A stretch of DNA of 9,234 bases from JBDTOX01 sp039933015 (GTDB taxonomy: Bacteria; Pseudomonadota; Gammaproteobacteria; Burkholderiales; Methylophilaceae). The DNA is taken from positions 1-9,234 of the forward strand of contig JBDTOX010000055.1 in NCBI GenBank assembly GCA_039933015.1, given 5' to 3'. Below are positions 1 to 6,769 of the stretch, one piece after another. The position numbers and the translations under genes are program-made. Below the pieces are notes generated by a model that worked only from the letters and a program-made list of their open reading frames with translations, was not told where the DNA came from and searched no databases. Position 1 is the stretch's first letter, and every line of letters starts with the position of its first letter.

Positions 1-536
1 TGATAAGCCCGCACCAGATGATCAGAAGCGGCCTTGGAAGCTGAATATGGACTGTTCGGTGCGTAAGGAGTGGCTTCTGTAAAGGCAGGGTCAGCCGGGC
101 CTAATGAACCATAGACTTCGTCGGTAGACACATGCAGCATGCGAAACACGCCTTGCTTTGGCTCAGGCAGGCTATTCCAGTAGCTGCGTACCTCTTCCAG
201 CAAGTGGAAAGTGCCAACCACGTTGGTTTGAATGAAGTCCTCAGGCCCATGAATGGAGCGGTCTACATGGCTTTCTGCAGCGAAATTGAGCACGGCTCGC
301 GGCTGATGCTCGGCCAGCAGCTTGGCGACTAACGCCCGGTTGCCAATATCGCCGTGCACAAAGATATGCTGGGGATTATTTCTGATCTCATCCAGATTCT
401 CGAGATTACCAGCATAGGTAAGTTTGTCCAGATTGACTACAGGGCCCAGGCCCGCTTTGATCCAGTCCAGTACAAAATTGGCGCCTATGAAACCGGCGCC
501 GCCTGTTACCAGTATTTTTTCAGTACATTTATGCAT
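1..536 (-). CDS. rfbB: dTDP-glucose 4,6-dehydratase, N-terminal half (cut by left edge)
   Basis: This enzyme converts dTDP-D-glucose to dTDP-4-keto-6-deoxyglucose with tightly bound NAD+, the second step of dTDP-L-rhamnose synthesis for surface polysaccharide, in the cytoplasm. The minus strand from ATG at 536 gives 178 codons before the edge, about half of the usual ~350. Visible in the translation are the Rossmann glycine motif TGGAGFIG (residues 11-18), the acidic D37 and following KLTYAGNLENL typical of RmlB, NFAAESHVDRSI (84-95), the active-site triad segment STDEVYG (137-143, with T138, D139, E140) and the extended-SDR catalytic YxxxK (Y164, K168). A weak GGA lies 8 nt before the ATG. 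The gene starts 21 nt after the dnaQ stop, so it is probably cotranscribed. Further rml genes may lie beyond the left edge. The family assignment is very firm; an epimerase paralogue is unlikely given the TDE motif. Confidence 0.96.
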   Translation of the reverse strand, partial: MHKCTEKILVTGGAGFIGANFVLDWIKAGLGPVVNLDKLTYAGNLENLDEIRNNPQHIFVHGDIGNRALVAKLLAEHQPRAVLNFAAESHVDRSIHGPEDFIQTNVVGTFHLLEEVRSYWNSLPEPKQGVFRMLHVSTDEVYGSLGPADPAFTEATPYAPNSPYSASKAASDHLVRAY

Positions 537-557
537 CACTTTAATCCAATCCCGTGC

Positions 558-1271
558 TTATTCGGTCTTGCCCTCGGTAATTTTATCCCACAAACAAGCA
601 CCGCCCTTGGCAAGGCTCTCGAGGTATTGCTGATGTGCGGCAAGCTCATCGCTTGTAGCCTCTATTACGGTCAATGGCTTGCTGCGGGCAATAACGGCTA
701 CGTCATCCGATACGCCGGAAGTTTCCAGCATATCGATCATCAGGCTTTCCTGACCGCGTGTCATGGCCAGATAGACGTCCGCCAGCAACTCCGCATCCAA
801 CAAAGCACCGTGTAAAGTGCGCTTGGAATTATCGATGCCGAAATGGCGGCATAGCGCATCCAGGTTATTACGTTGACCTGGACGCATTTCCTTGGCGATC
901 TTTAATGTATCAACAATATTGGCACTGACGTCCCCAATATTGGCACGGTCTATTCGTCCCAATTCTGCATTCAGAAAACCCACATCAAACGGTGCGTTGT
1001 GGATAACCAACTCCGCACCGCCGACAAAGTCAAAAAACTCATCCACGATGTCTGGGAAATGCGGCTTGTCCTGCAAAAACTCGAGCGTAATGCCATGCAC
1101 CTCTTGCGCTGCCGGATCTATCTCGCGCTCGGGGTTGAGATAAACATGGAAATGGTTACGCGTAATACGGCGGTTGATGACCTCAACCGCCGCAATTTCA
1201 ATAATGCGGTGGCCTTGCGCAGGGTACAACCCGGTAGTTTCGGTATCGAGAAAGACTTGTCGTTGGCTCAT
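558..1271 (-). CDS. dnaQ: DNA polymerase III epsilon subunit, 3'-5' proofreading exonuclease
   Basis: Epsilon is the proofreading subunit of the replicative polymerase core and removes mismatched 3' nucleotides in complex with alpha. The 237-residue product matches the ~240 of the family. All DEDDh exonuclease motifs are present: ExoI FLDTETTG (D9, E11), ExoII HNAPFDVGF (D96), and ExoIII with H154 and D159 in HGALLDAELL. After the nuclease domain (about 1-172) comes QESLMI (174-179), which fits the position of the clamp-binding QxxLxF-type motif that tethers epsilon to the beta clamp. The remaining ~55 residues correspond to the flexible tail that binds alpha. It lies 47 nt after rnhA on the same strand and 21 nt before rfbB. 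In E. coli dnaQ and rnhA are divergent, so the co-directional arrangement here differs. A stand-alone DnaQ-like exonuclease is possible but less likely, given the tail and the rnhA neighbour. Confidence 0.96.
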   Translation of the reverse strand: MSQRQVFLDTETTGLYPAQGHRIIEIAAVEVINRRITRNHFHVYLNPEREIDPAAQEVHGITLEFLQDKPHFPDIVDEFFDFVGGAELVIHNAPFDVGFLNAELGRIDRANIGDVSANIVDTLKIAKEMRPGQRNNLDALCRHFGIDNSKRTLHGALLDAELLADVYLAMTRGQESLMIDMLETSGVSDDVAVIARSKPLTVIEATSDELAAHQQYLESLAKGGACLWDKITEGKTE

Positions 1272-1294
1272 GACTGACCATAGTTTTTAGTTAA

Positions 1295-1305
1295 GTACAC
1301 TGTAC
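1295..1305. repeat. 11-bp perfect palindrome in the rnhA-dnaQ spacer
   Basis: The sequence GTACA-C-TGTAC is a perfect inverted repeat with a single central base. It lies in the 47-nt gap between the rnhA stop and the dnaQ start, centred about 29 nt before the dnaQ ATG. The size suits a small dimeric repressor site, but it does not match a LexA box (CTGT-N8-ACAG), and no convincing promoter overlaps it. It may be chance. Confidence 0.3.
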
Positions 1306-1318
1306 GATTAAACAGCGG

Positions 1319-1768
1319 CTAGTTCAGAATTAGCGCTACGCCTTGATTGGCCAGGGCATCCGCACGTTCATTACCGACATCTCCGGCATGGCCCTTGACC
1401 CAAATCCATACAATTTCATGTTGCTGGGACAAACCATCTAGCTCGCGCCATAGCTCCTCATTCTTGACTGGTTTTTTATCACTAGTGCGCCAGCCACGCG
1501 TTTTCCAGCCGTGTATCCATTCTGTAATGCCCTTCTGGACATAAACAGAGTCTGTATAGATTTTGACTTTGCTAGGGCGCTTAAGCGCTTCCAGGGCTCT
1601 GATAACTGCTGTCAGTTCCATTCGGTTATTGGTGGTGAGCAATTCACCACCGCATAATTCCTTTTCGTGCCCATCAAATGCCAACCACGCACCCCAGCCG
1701 CCAGGGCCTGGGTTGCCTTTACAGGCACCATCGGCATATATCTCTATATACTCATTTTTATCGTTCAT
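1319..1768 (-). CDS. rnhA: Ribonuclease HI
   Basis: RNase HI cleaves the RNA strand of RNA:DNA hybrids, removing R-loops and Okazaki primers in the cytoplasm. From the chosen ATG at 1768 the product is 149 residues, close to the ~155 of E. coli. The fold-defining motifs are all present: YADGACKGNPGPGGWG (11-26, metal ligand D13), NNRMEL (E51), YTDSVYV (D73), the W-rich basic handle WIHGWKTRGW (84-93), and VKGHAGDVGNERAD (H127 and D137). These catalytic residues sit at a constant +3 offset from E. coli D10/E48/D70/H124/D134. The reading frame extends upstream to a TTG at 1789, but that start would overlap the methyltransferase stop and add seven residues absent from the family. Neither start has a clear Shine-Dalgarno sequence. 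The ATG lies 13 nt after the methyltransferase stop, suggesting coupled expression. Confidence 0.96.
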   Translation of the reverse strand: MNDKNEYIEIYADGACKGNPGPGGWGAWLAFDGHEKELCGGELLTTNNRMELTAVIRALEALKRPSKVKIYTDSVYVQKGITEWIHGWKTRGWRTSDKKPVKNEELWRELDGLSQQHEIVWIWVKGHAGDVGNERADALANQGVALILN

Positions 1769-1781
1769 GCTGTTTTTTCTG

Positions 1782-2486
1782 TTAATCAATTTTTTGGGAA
1801 GGCGCAGGCACCAAGCCAGGTTTAAGTTTAGATTTATTCCAGTTAGGGCGTATCAATCGCATGCCTAACACACGTTTTTTTGCAATGACGAAGTATATCC
1901 CACCCATCATCGGCCACCAGCGATCCCCGGGCTTCTCCATAAACTGAAATCGGTTTAGCCAGGCTGGATTGCTAAAAGGTGGCGGATAGCATGCCATGCG
2001 GGCCGCAACCATTTCAAAACCGAGCAATTCAAGCCAGTCCTTGATGCGTAATAATGTCAGAAAATGACCATTCCACGGATAGCCATCGCGCCTTGCCCCC
2101 AGGCGCTTCAAACCCCATGCACTAATGGGATTAAAGCCCGTAATCATAATATGACCTTCTGGCATCAGCACACGCTCAGCTTCACGCAGGGTTTGATGTG
2201 GGCTTGCGCTAAATTCCAAAGCATGCGGCAGTAGCAGTAAATCGATGCTATTAGTCAACAATGGCAGTTGGCTGGAATCACAGCACACAGCCCCTTGCTT
2301 GAGGTCTGCCTTAAATGAAAAGGGGATGCGTGAATTACGCAGCAGATCCATTTCCAGCATACCGAACTGCAAGGCATTGAAGCCGAACACATCGCTGACA
2401 GCGTCATCAAACAGCAATTGCTCCTGCGCCTGCAGGTAAGTACCAAGCGGGGTTGCCAGCCACTTCTGTTGATCTTCTATTGACAT
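1782..2486 (-). CDS. YafS-like class I SAM-dependent methyltransferase
   Basis: This is a cytoplasmic protein of 234 residues related to the YafS family found between gloB and rnhA in enterobacteria; its substrate is unknown to me. The C-terminal part of a Methyltransf_11-type fold is visible: the post-motif acidic segment DSSQLPL (70-76), SIDLLLLPHALEFSASPHQTLREAERVL (80-107 overall), EGHIMITGFNPISAWGL (110-126), and a conserved aromatic and proline-rich tail (YPPPFSNPAW, 167-176; GDRWWPMMGGIYFVIAKK, 187-204). The usual glycine-rich SAM loop (GxGxG) is missing; the region that should hold it reads SDVFGFNALQFG (31-42). This fits a degenerate motif I, so SAM binding is likely but not shown. 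AGG lies about 9 nt before the ATG at 2486. The gene leads the leftward cluster and diverges from gloB. The family call is good; calling it a methyltransferase in function is less sure. Confidence 0.82.
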   Translation of the reverse strand: MSIEDQQKWLATPLGTYLQAQEQLLFDDAVSDVFGFNALQFGMLEMDLLRNSRIPFSFKADLKQGAVCCDSSQLPLLTNSIDLLLLPHALEFSASPHQTLREAERVLMPEGHIMITGFNPISAWGLKRLGARRDGYPWNGHFLTLLRIKDWLELLGFEMVAARMACYPPPFSNPAWLNRFQFMEKPGDRWWPMMGGIYFVIAKKRVLGMRLIRPNWNKSKLKPGLVPAPSQKID

Positions 2487-2508
2487 TTGCGGCCTAAAAA
2501 CAAATTAT
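2480..2508 (+). promoter_or_regulatory. Predicted sigma70-type promoter of gloB
   Basis: A perfect -35 TTGACA (2480-2485) is followed by a 17-nt spacer and the -10 AATTAT (2503-2508), which matches TATAAT at four of six positions including the key second A and final T. The predicted +1 is the A at 2515, the first base of the gloB ATG. The -35 overlaps the start codon of the divergent methyltransferase (ATG complement at 2484-2486), so the two genes share this control region. Confidence 0.6.
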
Positions 2509-2514
2509 CCAGTT

Positions 2515-3267
2515 ATGTTGGAAATTCTTCCCATCCCGGCGTTTCATGATAATTACATCTGGCTTTTACGCAGCGGCAATCATGCTGTTGTCGTGGACCC
2601 CGGCGATGCCGCCCCTGTTATATCAGCACTAGAACATCTATCGCTAAAACTGGATGCCATTCTGATTACCCATCATCATTCGGACCATATCGGCGGCGTA
2701 GCTGTTTTGCTGCAACGCTGGCCGGCAAAAGTTTATGCGCCTAAACGTGAACAATATAGCTTTCCCCATCAAGCGGTTGAAGAAAACAGCATTGTTCATC
2801 TTGAAACATTGAATCTGGATTTAACCGTGATGGAAGTGCCTGGCCACACACTTGGCCACGTGGCTTATTATGGCGCAAATTATCTGTTTTGTGGCGACAC
2901 CCTGTTTGGTGCTGGCTGTGGCAGACTGTTTGAAGGCACGCCTGAGCAGATGTACAACTCCTTGCAGCGTCTGGCAAAACTCCCTGAAAACACCGCCGTT
3001 TACTGCACACATGAATACACGGAACACAATCTTAGCTTTGCGCGCACCCTGGACTCTGGCAATCCAGCACTATCCACGCGCCAGGCCAAGGCTGCCGCCA
3101 CAAGGCTGGCGGGTAAACCCACCTTGCCTTCCAGCATAGGCCTGGAACTGGAAACCAATCCTTTTCTGCGCTGTGAGACAAAAGCAATCCAGCTCGCATC
3201 CGGGGTAAAAAGCGCTAATCCGATAGAGGTTTTCGCTGCCATTAGAGAAATGAGAAATCATTACTAA
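2515..3267 (+). CDS. gloB: Hydroxyacylglutathione hydrolase (glyoxalase II)
   Basis: GloB hydrolyses S-D-lactoylglutathione to D-lactate and glutathione, the second step of glutathione-dependent methylglyoxal detoxification in the cytoplasm. The 250-residue product is of full family length. It opens with the diagnostic IPAFHDNYIWLL (7-18) and has the metallo-beta-lactamase metal motif THHHSDHIGG (52-61, ligands H53, H55, D57, H58), PGHTLGH (H111), the bridging aspartate in FCGDTLF (D128), GCGRLFEGT (134-142) and CTHEY (H166). The C-terminal domain ends in IREMRNHY, at the place of the glutathione-binding basic residues. The start at 2515 is fixed by the family N-terminus. No Shine-Dalgarno is visible before it, and the predicted transcript begins at the ATG itself. 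A methyltransferase gene diverges 28 nt away and mltD follows after 113 nt, the same neighbours as in E. coli. Confidence 0.97.
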   Translation: MLEILPIPAFHDNYIWLLRSGNHAVVVDPGDAAPVISALEHLSLKLDAILITHHHSDHIGGVAVLLQRWPAKVYAPKREQYSFPHQAVEENSIVHLETLNLDLTVMEVPGHTLGHVAYYGANYLFCGDTLFGAGCGRLFEGTPEQMYNSLQRLAKLPENTAVYCTHEYTEHNLSFARTLDSGNPALSTRQAKAAATRLAGKPTLPSSIGLELETNPFLRCETKAIQLASGVKSANPIEVFAAIREMRNHY

Positions 3268-3319
3268 TCATTAATATAATAATGAATTCTAAAGCTGCGC
3301 CTTTAATTGATCCGTAGAC

Positions 3320-3348
3320 TTGACGCTACAACAACTCATCGCTACTAT
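3320..3348 (+). promoter_or_regulatory. Predicted strong sigma70-type promoter of mltD operon
   Basis: The 113-nt gap between gloB and mltD contains TTGACG (3320-3325), a 17-nt spacer and TACTAT (3343-3348), each five of six to consensus. The predicted +1 is the A at 3355, giving a 26-nt leader with a purine-rich ribosome site AGAGAAG (3368-3374) six nt before the mltD ATG. It probably drives mltD and the three transport genes behind it. The rest of the gap holds only a weak AT-rich repeat after gloB, not a terminator. Confidence 0.72.
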
Positions 3349-3380
3349 CCTAGCACTTCAGATATTCAGAGAAGCTTTTC

Positions 3381-5042
3381 ATGACTGCAAGGTCCCTGCC
3401 AAAATCGGTTTTTCTGATTTCCCTGACCCTTATTCCCCTCTTTAACGCTTACGCAGAGACCAATCTGGCGGGCGATGAAATTATCATACTTGGTGACTAC
3501 GCTGCCAACAAGGGACTGAGTACGAGCCTGAGCGTCAATCCCAGTTTGCTGGCGAATCCTGCACTTAGTTATTTGCCTGAGACCGGCTTGTCTGACAAAG
3601 GCAATACAAGTACTAATAATACCGCGACTGTTTCAGACGACTTATGGCAGCGTATTAAAGATGGCTATGCCATGCCCGAAGTGCAATCTGAATATACCTC
3701 TAACCACGAATCCTGGTACGCCTCCCGCCCCGATTACGTCAAGCGTATGGTGGCACGTAGTCAGAAATATCTTTATCACATTGTGGAAGAAGTCGAAAAA
3801 CGCGGAATGCCAATGGAGATCGCCTTGCTGCCTATGGTGGAAAGTGCGTTTAATCCGCAAGCCTATTCACGTAGTCGCGCTTCCGGCATCTGGCAGTTTA
3901 TTCCTTCCACCGGCAAGGACTTCGGTCTTAAACAAACCTGGTGGGTAGATAACCGCCGTGATGTCACTGCAGCAACCAATGCCGCGCTTACTTACCTGCA
4001 AAAGCTGCATGTCATGTTTGGCACGTGGGATCTGGCGCTGGCAGCCTACAACGCGGGAGAAGGTACGGTAAGGCGAGCAATTGAGCGCAATCTTCAGCAG
4101 GGACTCCCCACGGATTATGAAAACTTGTCTTTACCAGCAGAGACAAAAAACTACGTGCCTAAGCTACAGGCCGTAAAAAATATCATGACGCATCCCGAGC
4201 AATATGGGTTAAGTATTCAATCCATCCCAAATCGCCCTTATTTCACCAGAGTAAGGGCGCCACAACAAATTGACGCCCAATTGGCGGCGCAATTAGCTGA
4301 AATCTCCCCAAACGAGTTTGCTTCATTGAACCCTGAATACAATCGACCTGTGCTTACTGAGACCGGCAGTGTCCACGAAATTTTATTACCTGTGGGAGCT
4401 GCTGAAACATTCAAGACCAATCTGGCTAGCTACGATAAGCCCTTGGTAAGCTGGCAGACCTATCACACCAAGCGCGGTGAACGTATGGAAAGTATCGCCC
4501 GCAAGTTTGGTATTGGCCTGGCGCAGTTGCGAGATGTTAATGATCTTCCCACCAGCAGTAAGTTAGCTACATCGACGCCTCTACTTGTCCCCAGTAATAA
4601 AAACAATGTTAATCAAATTGCAATCGCTACGGACGAGCATGCTGCAATCAGCCCCAGCACTTCAAGTGAGCCAAAAATCAAGCCTGATAGCAGGCACATT
4701 GTAAAAAGTAACGAAAATTTAGCTGTCATAGCCAAGCGCTATGACCTAAGTACAAAGCAACTGATTGCGTTCAATCACCTTAAAAGCAGCTACCTGAAAG
4801 CAGGTCAGGTACTTTTAGTAACTCCCAGCACAGCCAATATGGCTGCTGACGCCAAGCCGGGCAAGCGCCTGGCCAGCAAAAAAAATACTACGCATTATGT
4901 GGTCAAACGTGGAGATACGCTCGATAGTATTGCACGCAAATTTGACGTAGCCAGAGGTGATCTGCAGCGTTGGAACAAAATCACAGGTTCACGCATCACT
5001 CCTGGTTACAAACTAACGGTGATGAGACCAGACGAGGCTTAA
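3381..5042 (+). CDS. mltD: Membrane-bound-type lytic murein transglycosylase D with three LysM repeats
   Basis: MltD cleaves the MurNAc-GlcNAc bond of peptidoglycan and leaves a 1,6-anhydro-MurNAc end, acting in the periplasm during wall growth and turnover. The 553-residue product begins with a signal peptide (basic start, hydrophobic 10-21) and a signal peptidase I-type AYA site (23-25). There is no lipobox, unlike the E. coli lipoprotein MltD. The SLT domain spans about 136-245: ALLPMVESAFNP holds the catalytic E154, followed by SRASGIWQFIPSTG (165-178) and the substrate-groove AAYNAGEG (221-228). An MltD-type linker follows, then three LysM repeats at about 359-404, 438-482 and 504-549 (the last, YVVKRGDTLDSIARKF, is closest to consensus; the first two have drifted), which bind glycan. 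The gene starts a transcription unit and ends 7 nt before the solute-binding protein gene. Confidence 0.94.
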   Translation: MTARSLPKSVFLISLTLIPLFNAYAETNLAGDEIIILGDYAANKGLSTSLSVNPSLLANPALSYLPETGLSDKGNTSTNNTATVSDDLWQRIKDGYAMPEVQSEYTSNHESWYASRPDYVKRMVARSQKYLYHIVEEVEKRGMPMEIALLPMVESAFNPQAYSRSRASGIWQFIPSTGKDFGLKQTWWVDNRRDVTAATNAALTYLQKLHVMFGTWDLALAAYNAGEGTVRRAIERNLQQGLPTDYENLSLPAETKNYVPKLQAVKNIMTHPEQYGLSIQSIPNRPYFTRVRAPQQIDAQLAAQLAEISPNEFASLNPEYNRPVLTETGSVHEILLPVGAAETFKTNLASYDKPLVSWQTYHTKRGERMESIARKFGIGLAQLRDVNDLPTSSKLATSTPLLVPSNKNNVNQIAIATDEHAAISPSTSSEPKIKPDSRHIVKSNENLAVIAKRYDLSTKQLIAFNHLKSSYLKAGQVLLVTPSTANMAADAKPGKRLASKKNTTHYVVKRGDTLDSIARKFDVARGDLQRWNKITGSRITPGYKLTVMRPDEA

Positions 5043-5052
5043 AAGTCTTTTG
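5034..5052 (+). promoter_or_regulatory. Ribosome site and TTG start of the solute-binding protein
   Basis: GAGG at 5034-5037, inside the last codons of mltD, lies 12 nt before TTG at 5050. The frame is closed upstream by TGA at 5023-5025 and has no ATG or GTG until codon 60, well past the lipobox. Initiation must therefore be at a rare codon. TTG at 5074 or 5095 are alternatives that keep a signal peptide but lack a ribosome site. The placement suggests translation coupled to mltD termination. Confidence 0.55.
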
Positions 5053-6735
5053 CGTATTCATGTCACAGCTACCTTGCCATTTCCATCCCAGCCGTTGTCG
5101 CGTTATTTAGTAGCATGTATTCTTGGCCTGTTGATTCTCGCGGGCTGCAGCAAACCACCCACTGGTAATTCTGCAGATTTTGACAAGTCTTACCCCCCAG
5201 AATCAGGCGGCACCCTCATCGATGCCATGGCGGGAGAGCCTAGCGGACTGATTGCAATGATTGCAGGCGAATCCGCCGCATCGGCAATTGCTTCCAACAT
5301 TTTCAACAGCTTACTCAAGTACGATAAAAACCTGGAGCTGCAAGGTGAGCTGGCACAATCGTGGACAGTCTCGCAAGATCAAAAAACCATCACCTTTAAG
5401 CTCAAGCCCAATCTGAAATGGACGGATGGCGCGCCACTTACAAGCGCAGATGTGTTATTTACCTGGCATCTAGTTACTGACGACAAGACGCGTACTCCCT
5501 ACGGCTCTGATTACAAACTGGTCAATAGCGCAGGGGCACCCGATGCGCTGACTTTCCGTGTTACCTATCCGCAACCCTATGCACCAGCTCTGGATTCATG
5601 GGCTGGGTTGCAGATATTGCCTCAACATATTTTACGGGGCCAGGATATCAACACCACTTCTTTTGCACGCAATCCCGTGGGTAGCAACTATTACAAACTG
5701 GAAGAATGGCGCAATGGCGAACGTATTTCCCTGGTCCGCAACCCCAATGCCACTCAAGGCCAAGCCAGAATTGACCGTTTAGTCTCGCGCTTTATCCCTG
5801 ACACAGCCTCGCAGTTTCTGGAGCTATTGGCCGACAATATTGATTTTATGAATTTGAACCCGATTCAGTACGCACGTATTTTCCCTGCGCGGCCTGATCT
5901 TAATAAAAAAATAGCGCTCTACAAAGAGCTGGGCAATAACTACACCTATCTGGGATTCAACCTCAGACACAAACCTTTTGACGATGTGCGTGTAAGGCTA
6001 GCTATCAACTATGCAATCAATAAGCAGGAACTCATAGACGGCGTGCTGTTAGGCTTAGGCGAGCCCGTAGCATCACCCTACAAGCCAGGTACACGCTGGA
6101 GCAACCCTGACCTGCACCCCTACCGCTACGATCCTGCAAAAGCCATGGCGCTGCTTCGCGAGGCCGGTTTTGAAGATCACGATGGAGACGGCATTCTGGA
6201 CCGCAATGGTAAGCCGCTGGCATTTGAAATTCTTACCAATCAGAACAAGCAACGTGAGATGAGTGCCGTGTTGATTCAGCGCCGTCTTAAAGAAATAGGC
6301 ATTGATGTCAAAATACGCGTACTGGAATGGGCCAGCTTTGTCGGTCGCTTTATTAAAACGGGAGAATTCGATGTCGTTGTCCTGGGCTGGAGCCTGTCGC
6401 TGGACCCTGATCAGTTCAGTATCTGGCATTCATCACAACAGGCACCCGGGCAATTTAACTTTATAGGCTACAGCAACCCGCGCGTAGATAAATTGCTGGA
6501 ACAGGGCCGTCTTGAGCTCAATCCGGACAAACGCATGAAACTCTATCACGAGTTTGCGCAAATCCTGCTGGAAGATAGTCCCATTGTTTACCTCTACGCC
6601 GGTTATGGCCTGCCAGCGATTCATAAACGCGTAAAAGGTATAGACAACCCGGCGCCACCAGCAGGTATTGGATACAACTCATATGAATGGTATATCCCGC
6701 AACCATTGCGCCGCAATGAGATAAGTGCGCAATGA
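5050..6735 (+). CDS. ABC transporter solute-binding lipoprotein, family 5 (peptide/nickel type)
   Basis: This protein is the extracytoplasmic receptor of a Dpp/Opp/App-like ABC importer and delivers a ligand, usually a short peptide, to the two downstream permeases. With the TTG start it has 561 residues, normal for SBP_bac_5. A lipoprotein signal is clear: R18, hydrophobic 19-31 and lipobox LAGC with C33 as the acylated residue. Family landmarks include IASNIFNSLLKYDKN (80-93), LAQSWTVSQDQKTITFKL, LKWTDGAPLTSADVLFTW (122-139), the RNPVGSNYYKLEEW stretch (207-220), DDVRVRLAINYAINKQ (311-326) and a DHDGDG loop (376-381). Ser at +2 after the lipid cysteine would favour outer-membrane sorting under the enterobacterial rule; most Gram-negative relatives are soluble periplasmic proteins. 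It is 7 nt after mltD and 34 nt before the permease. Its ligand cannot be read from sequence; dipeptide, oligopeptide or murein peptide are options. Confidence 0.93.
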   Translation: MRIHVTATLPFPSQPLSRYLVACILGLLILAGCSKPPTGNSADFDKSYPPESGGTLIDAMAGEPSGLIAMIAGESAASAIASNIFNSLLKYDKNLELQGELAQSWTVSQDQKTITFKLKPNLKWTDGAPLTSADVLFTWHLVTDDKTRTPYGSDYKLVNSAGAPDALTFRVTYPQPYAPALDSWAGLQILPQHILRGQDINTTSFARNPVGSNYYKLEEWRNGERISLVRNPNATQGQARIDRLVSRFIPDTASQFLELLADNIDFMNLNPIQYARIFPARPDLNKKIALYKELGNNYTYLGFNLRHKPFDDVRVRLAINYAINKQELIDGVLLGLGEPVASPYKPGTRWSNPDLHPYRYDPAKAMALLREAGFEDHDGDGILDRNGKPLAFEILTNQNKQREMSAVLIQRRLKEIGIDVKIRVLEWASFVGRFIKTGEFDVVVLGWSLSLDPDQFSIWHSSQQAPGQFNFIGYSNPRVDKLLEQGRLELNPDKRMKLYHEFAQILLEDSPIVYLYAGYGLPAIHKRVKGIDNPAPPAGIGYNSYEWYIPQPLRRNEISAQ

Positions 6736-6769
6736 TATGAAATTGCCAGTTTAGATCATTGAAAACCGC

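Noticed and set aside
354..815. Plus-strand open frame of 153 codons.
   Set aside because: It runs antisense to rfbB and dnaQ, both of which show full catalytic motifs. Its translation has no recognisable domain.
1295..1305. SOS (LexA) box upstream of dnaQ.
   Set aside because: The palindrome has a 1-nt centre and does not fit CTGT-N8-ACAG.
1769..1789. Longer rnhA start at TTG 1789.
   Set aside because: It would add seven residues not seen in the family, has no ribosome site, and overlaps the methyltransferase stop. The ATG at 1768 aligns with known N-termini.
3268..3285. Inverted repeat TCATTA/TAATGA just after gloB.
   Set aside because: It is a six-pair AT-only stem with no following T-tract, so it is too weak for an intrinsic terminator.
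5059..5110. ATG at 5060 as the start of the binding protein.
   Set aside because: It is in a different frame from the lipobox and the rest of the protein.
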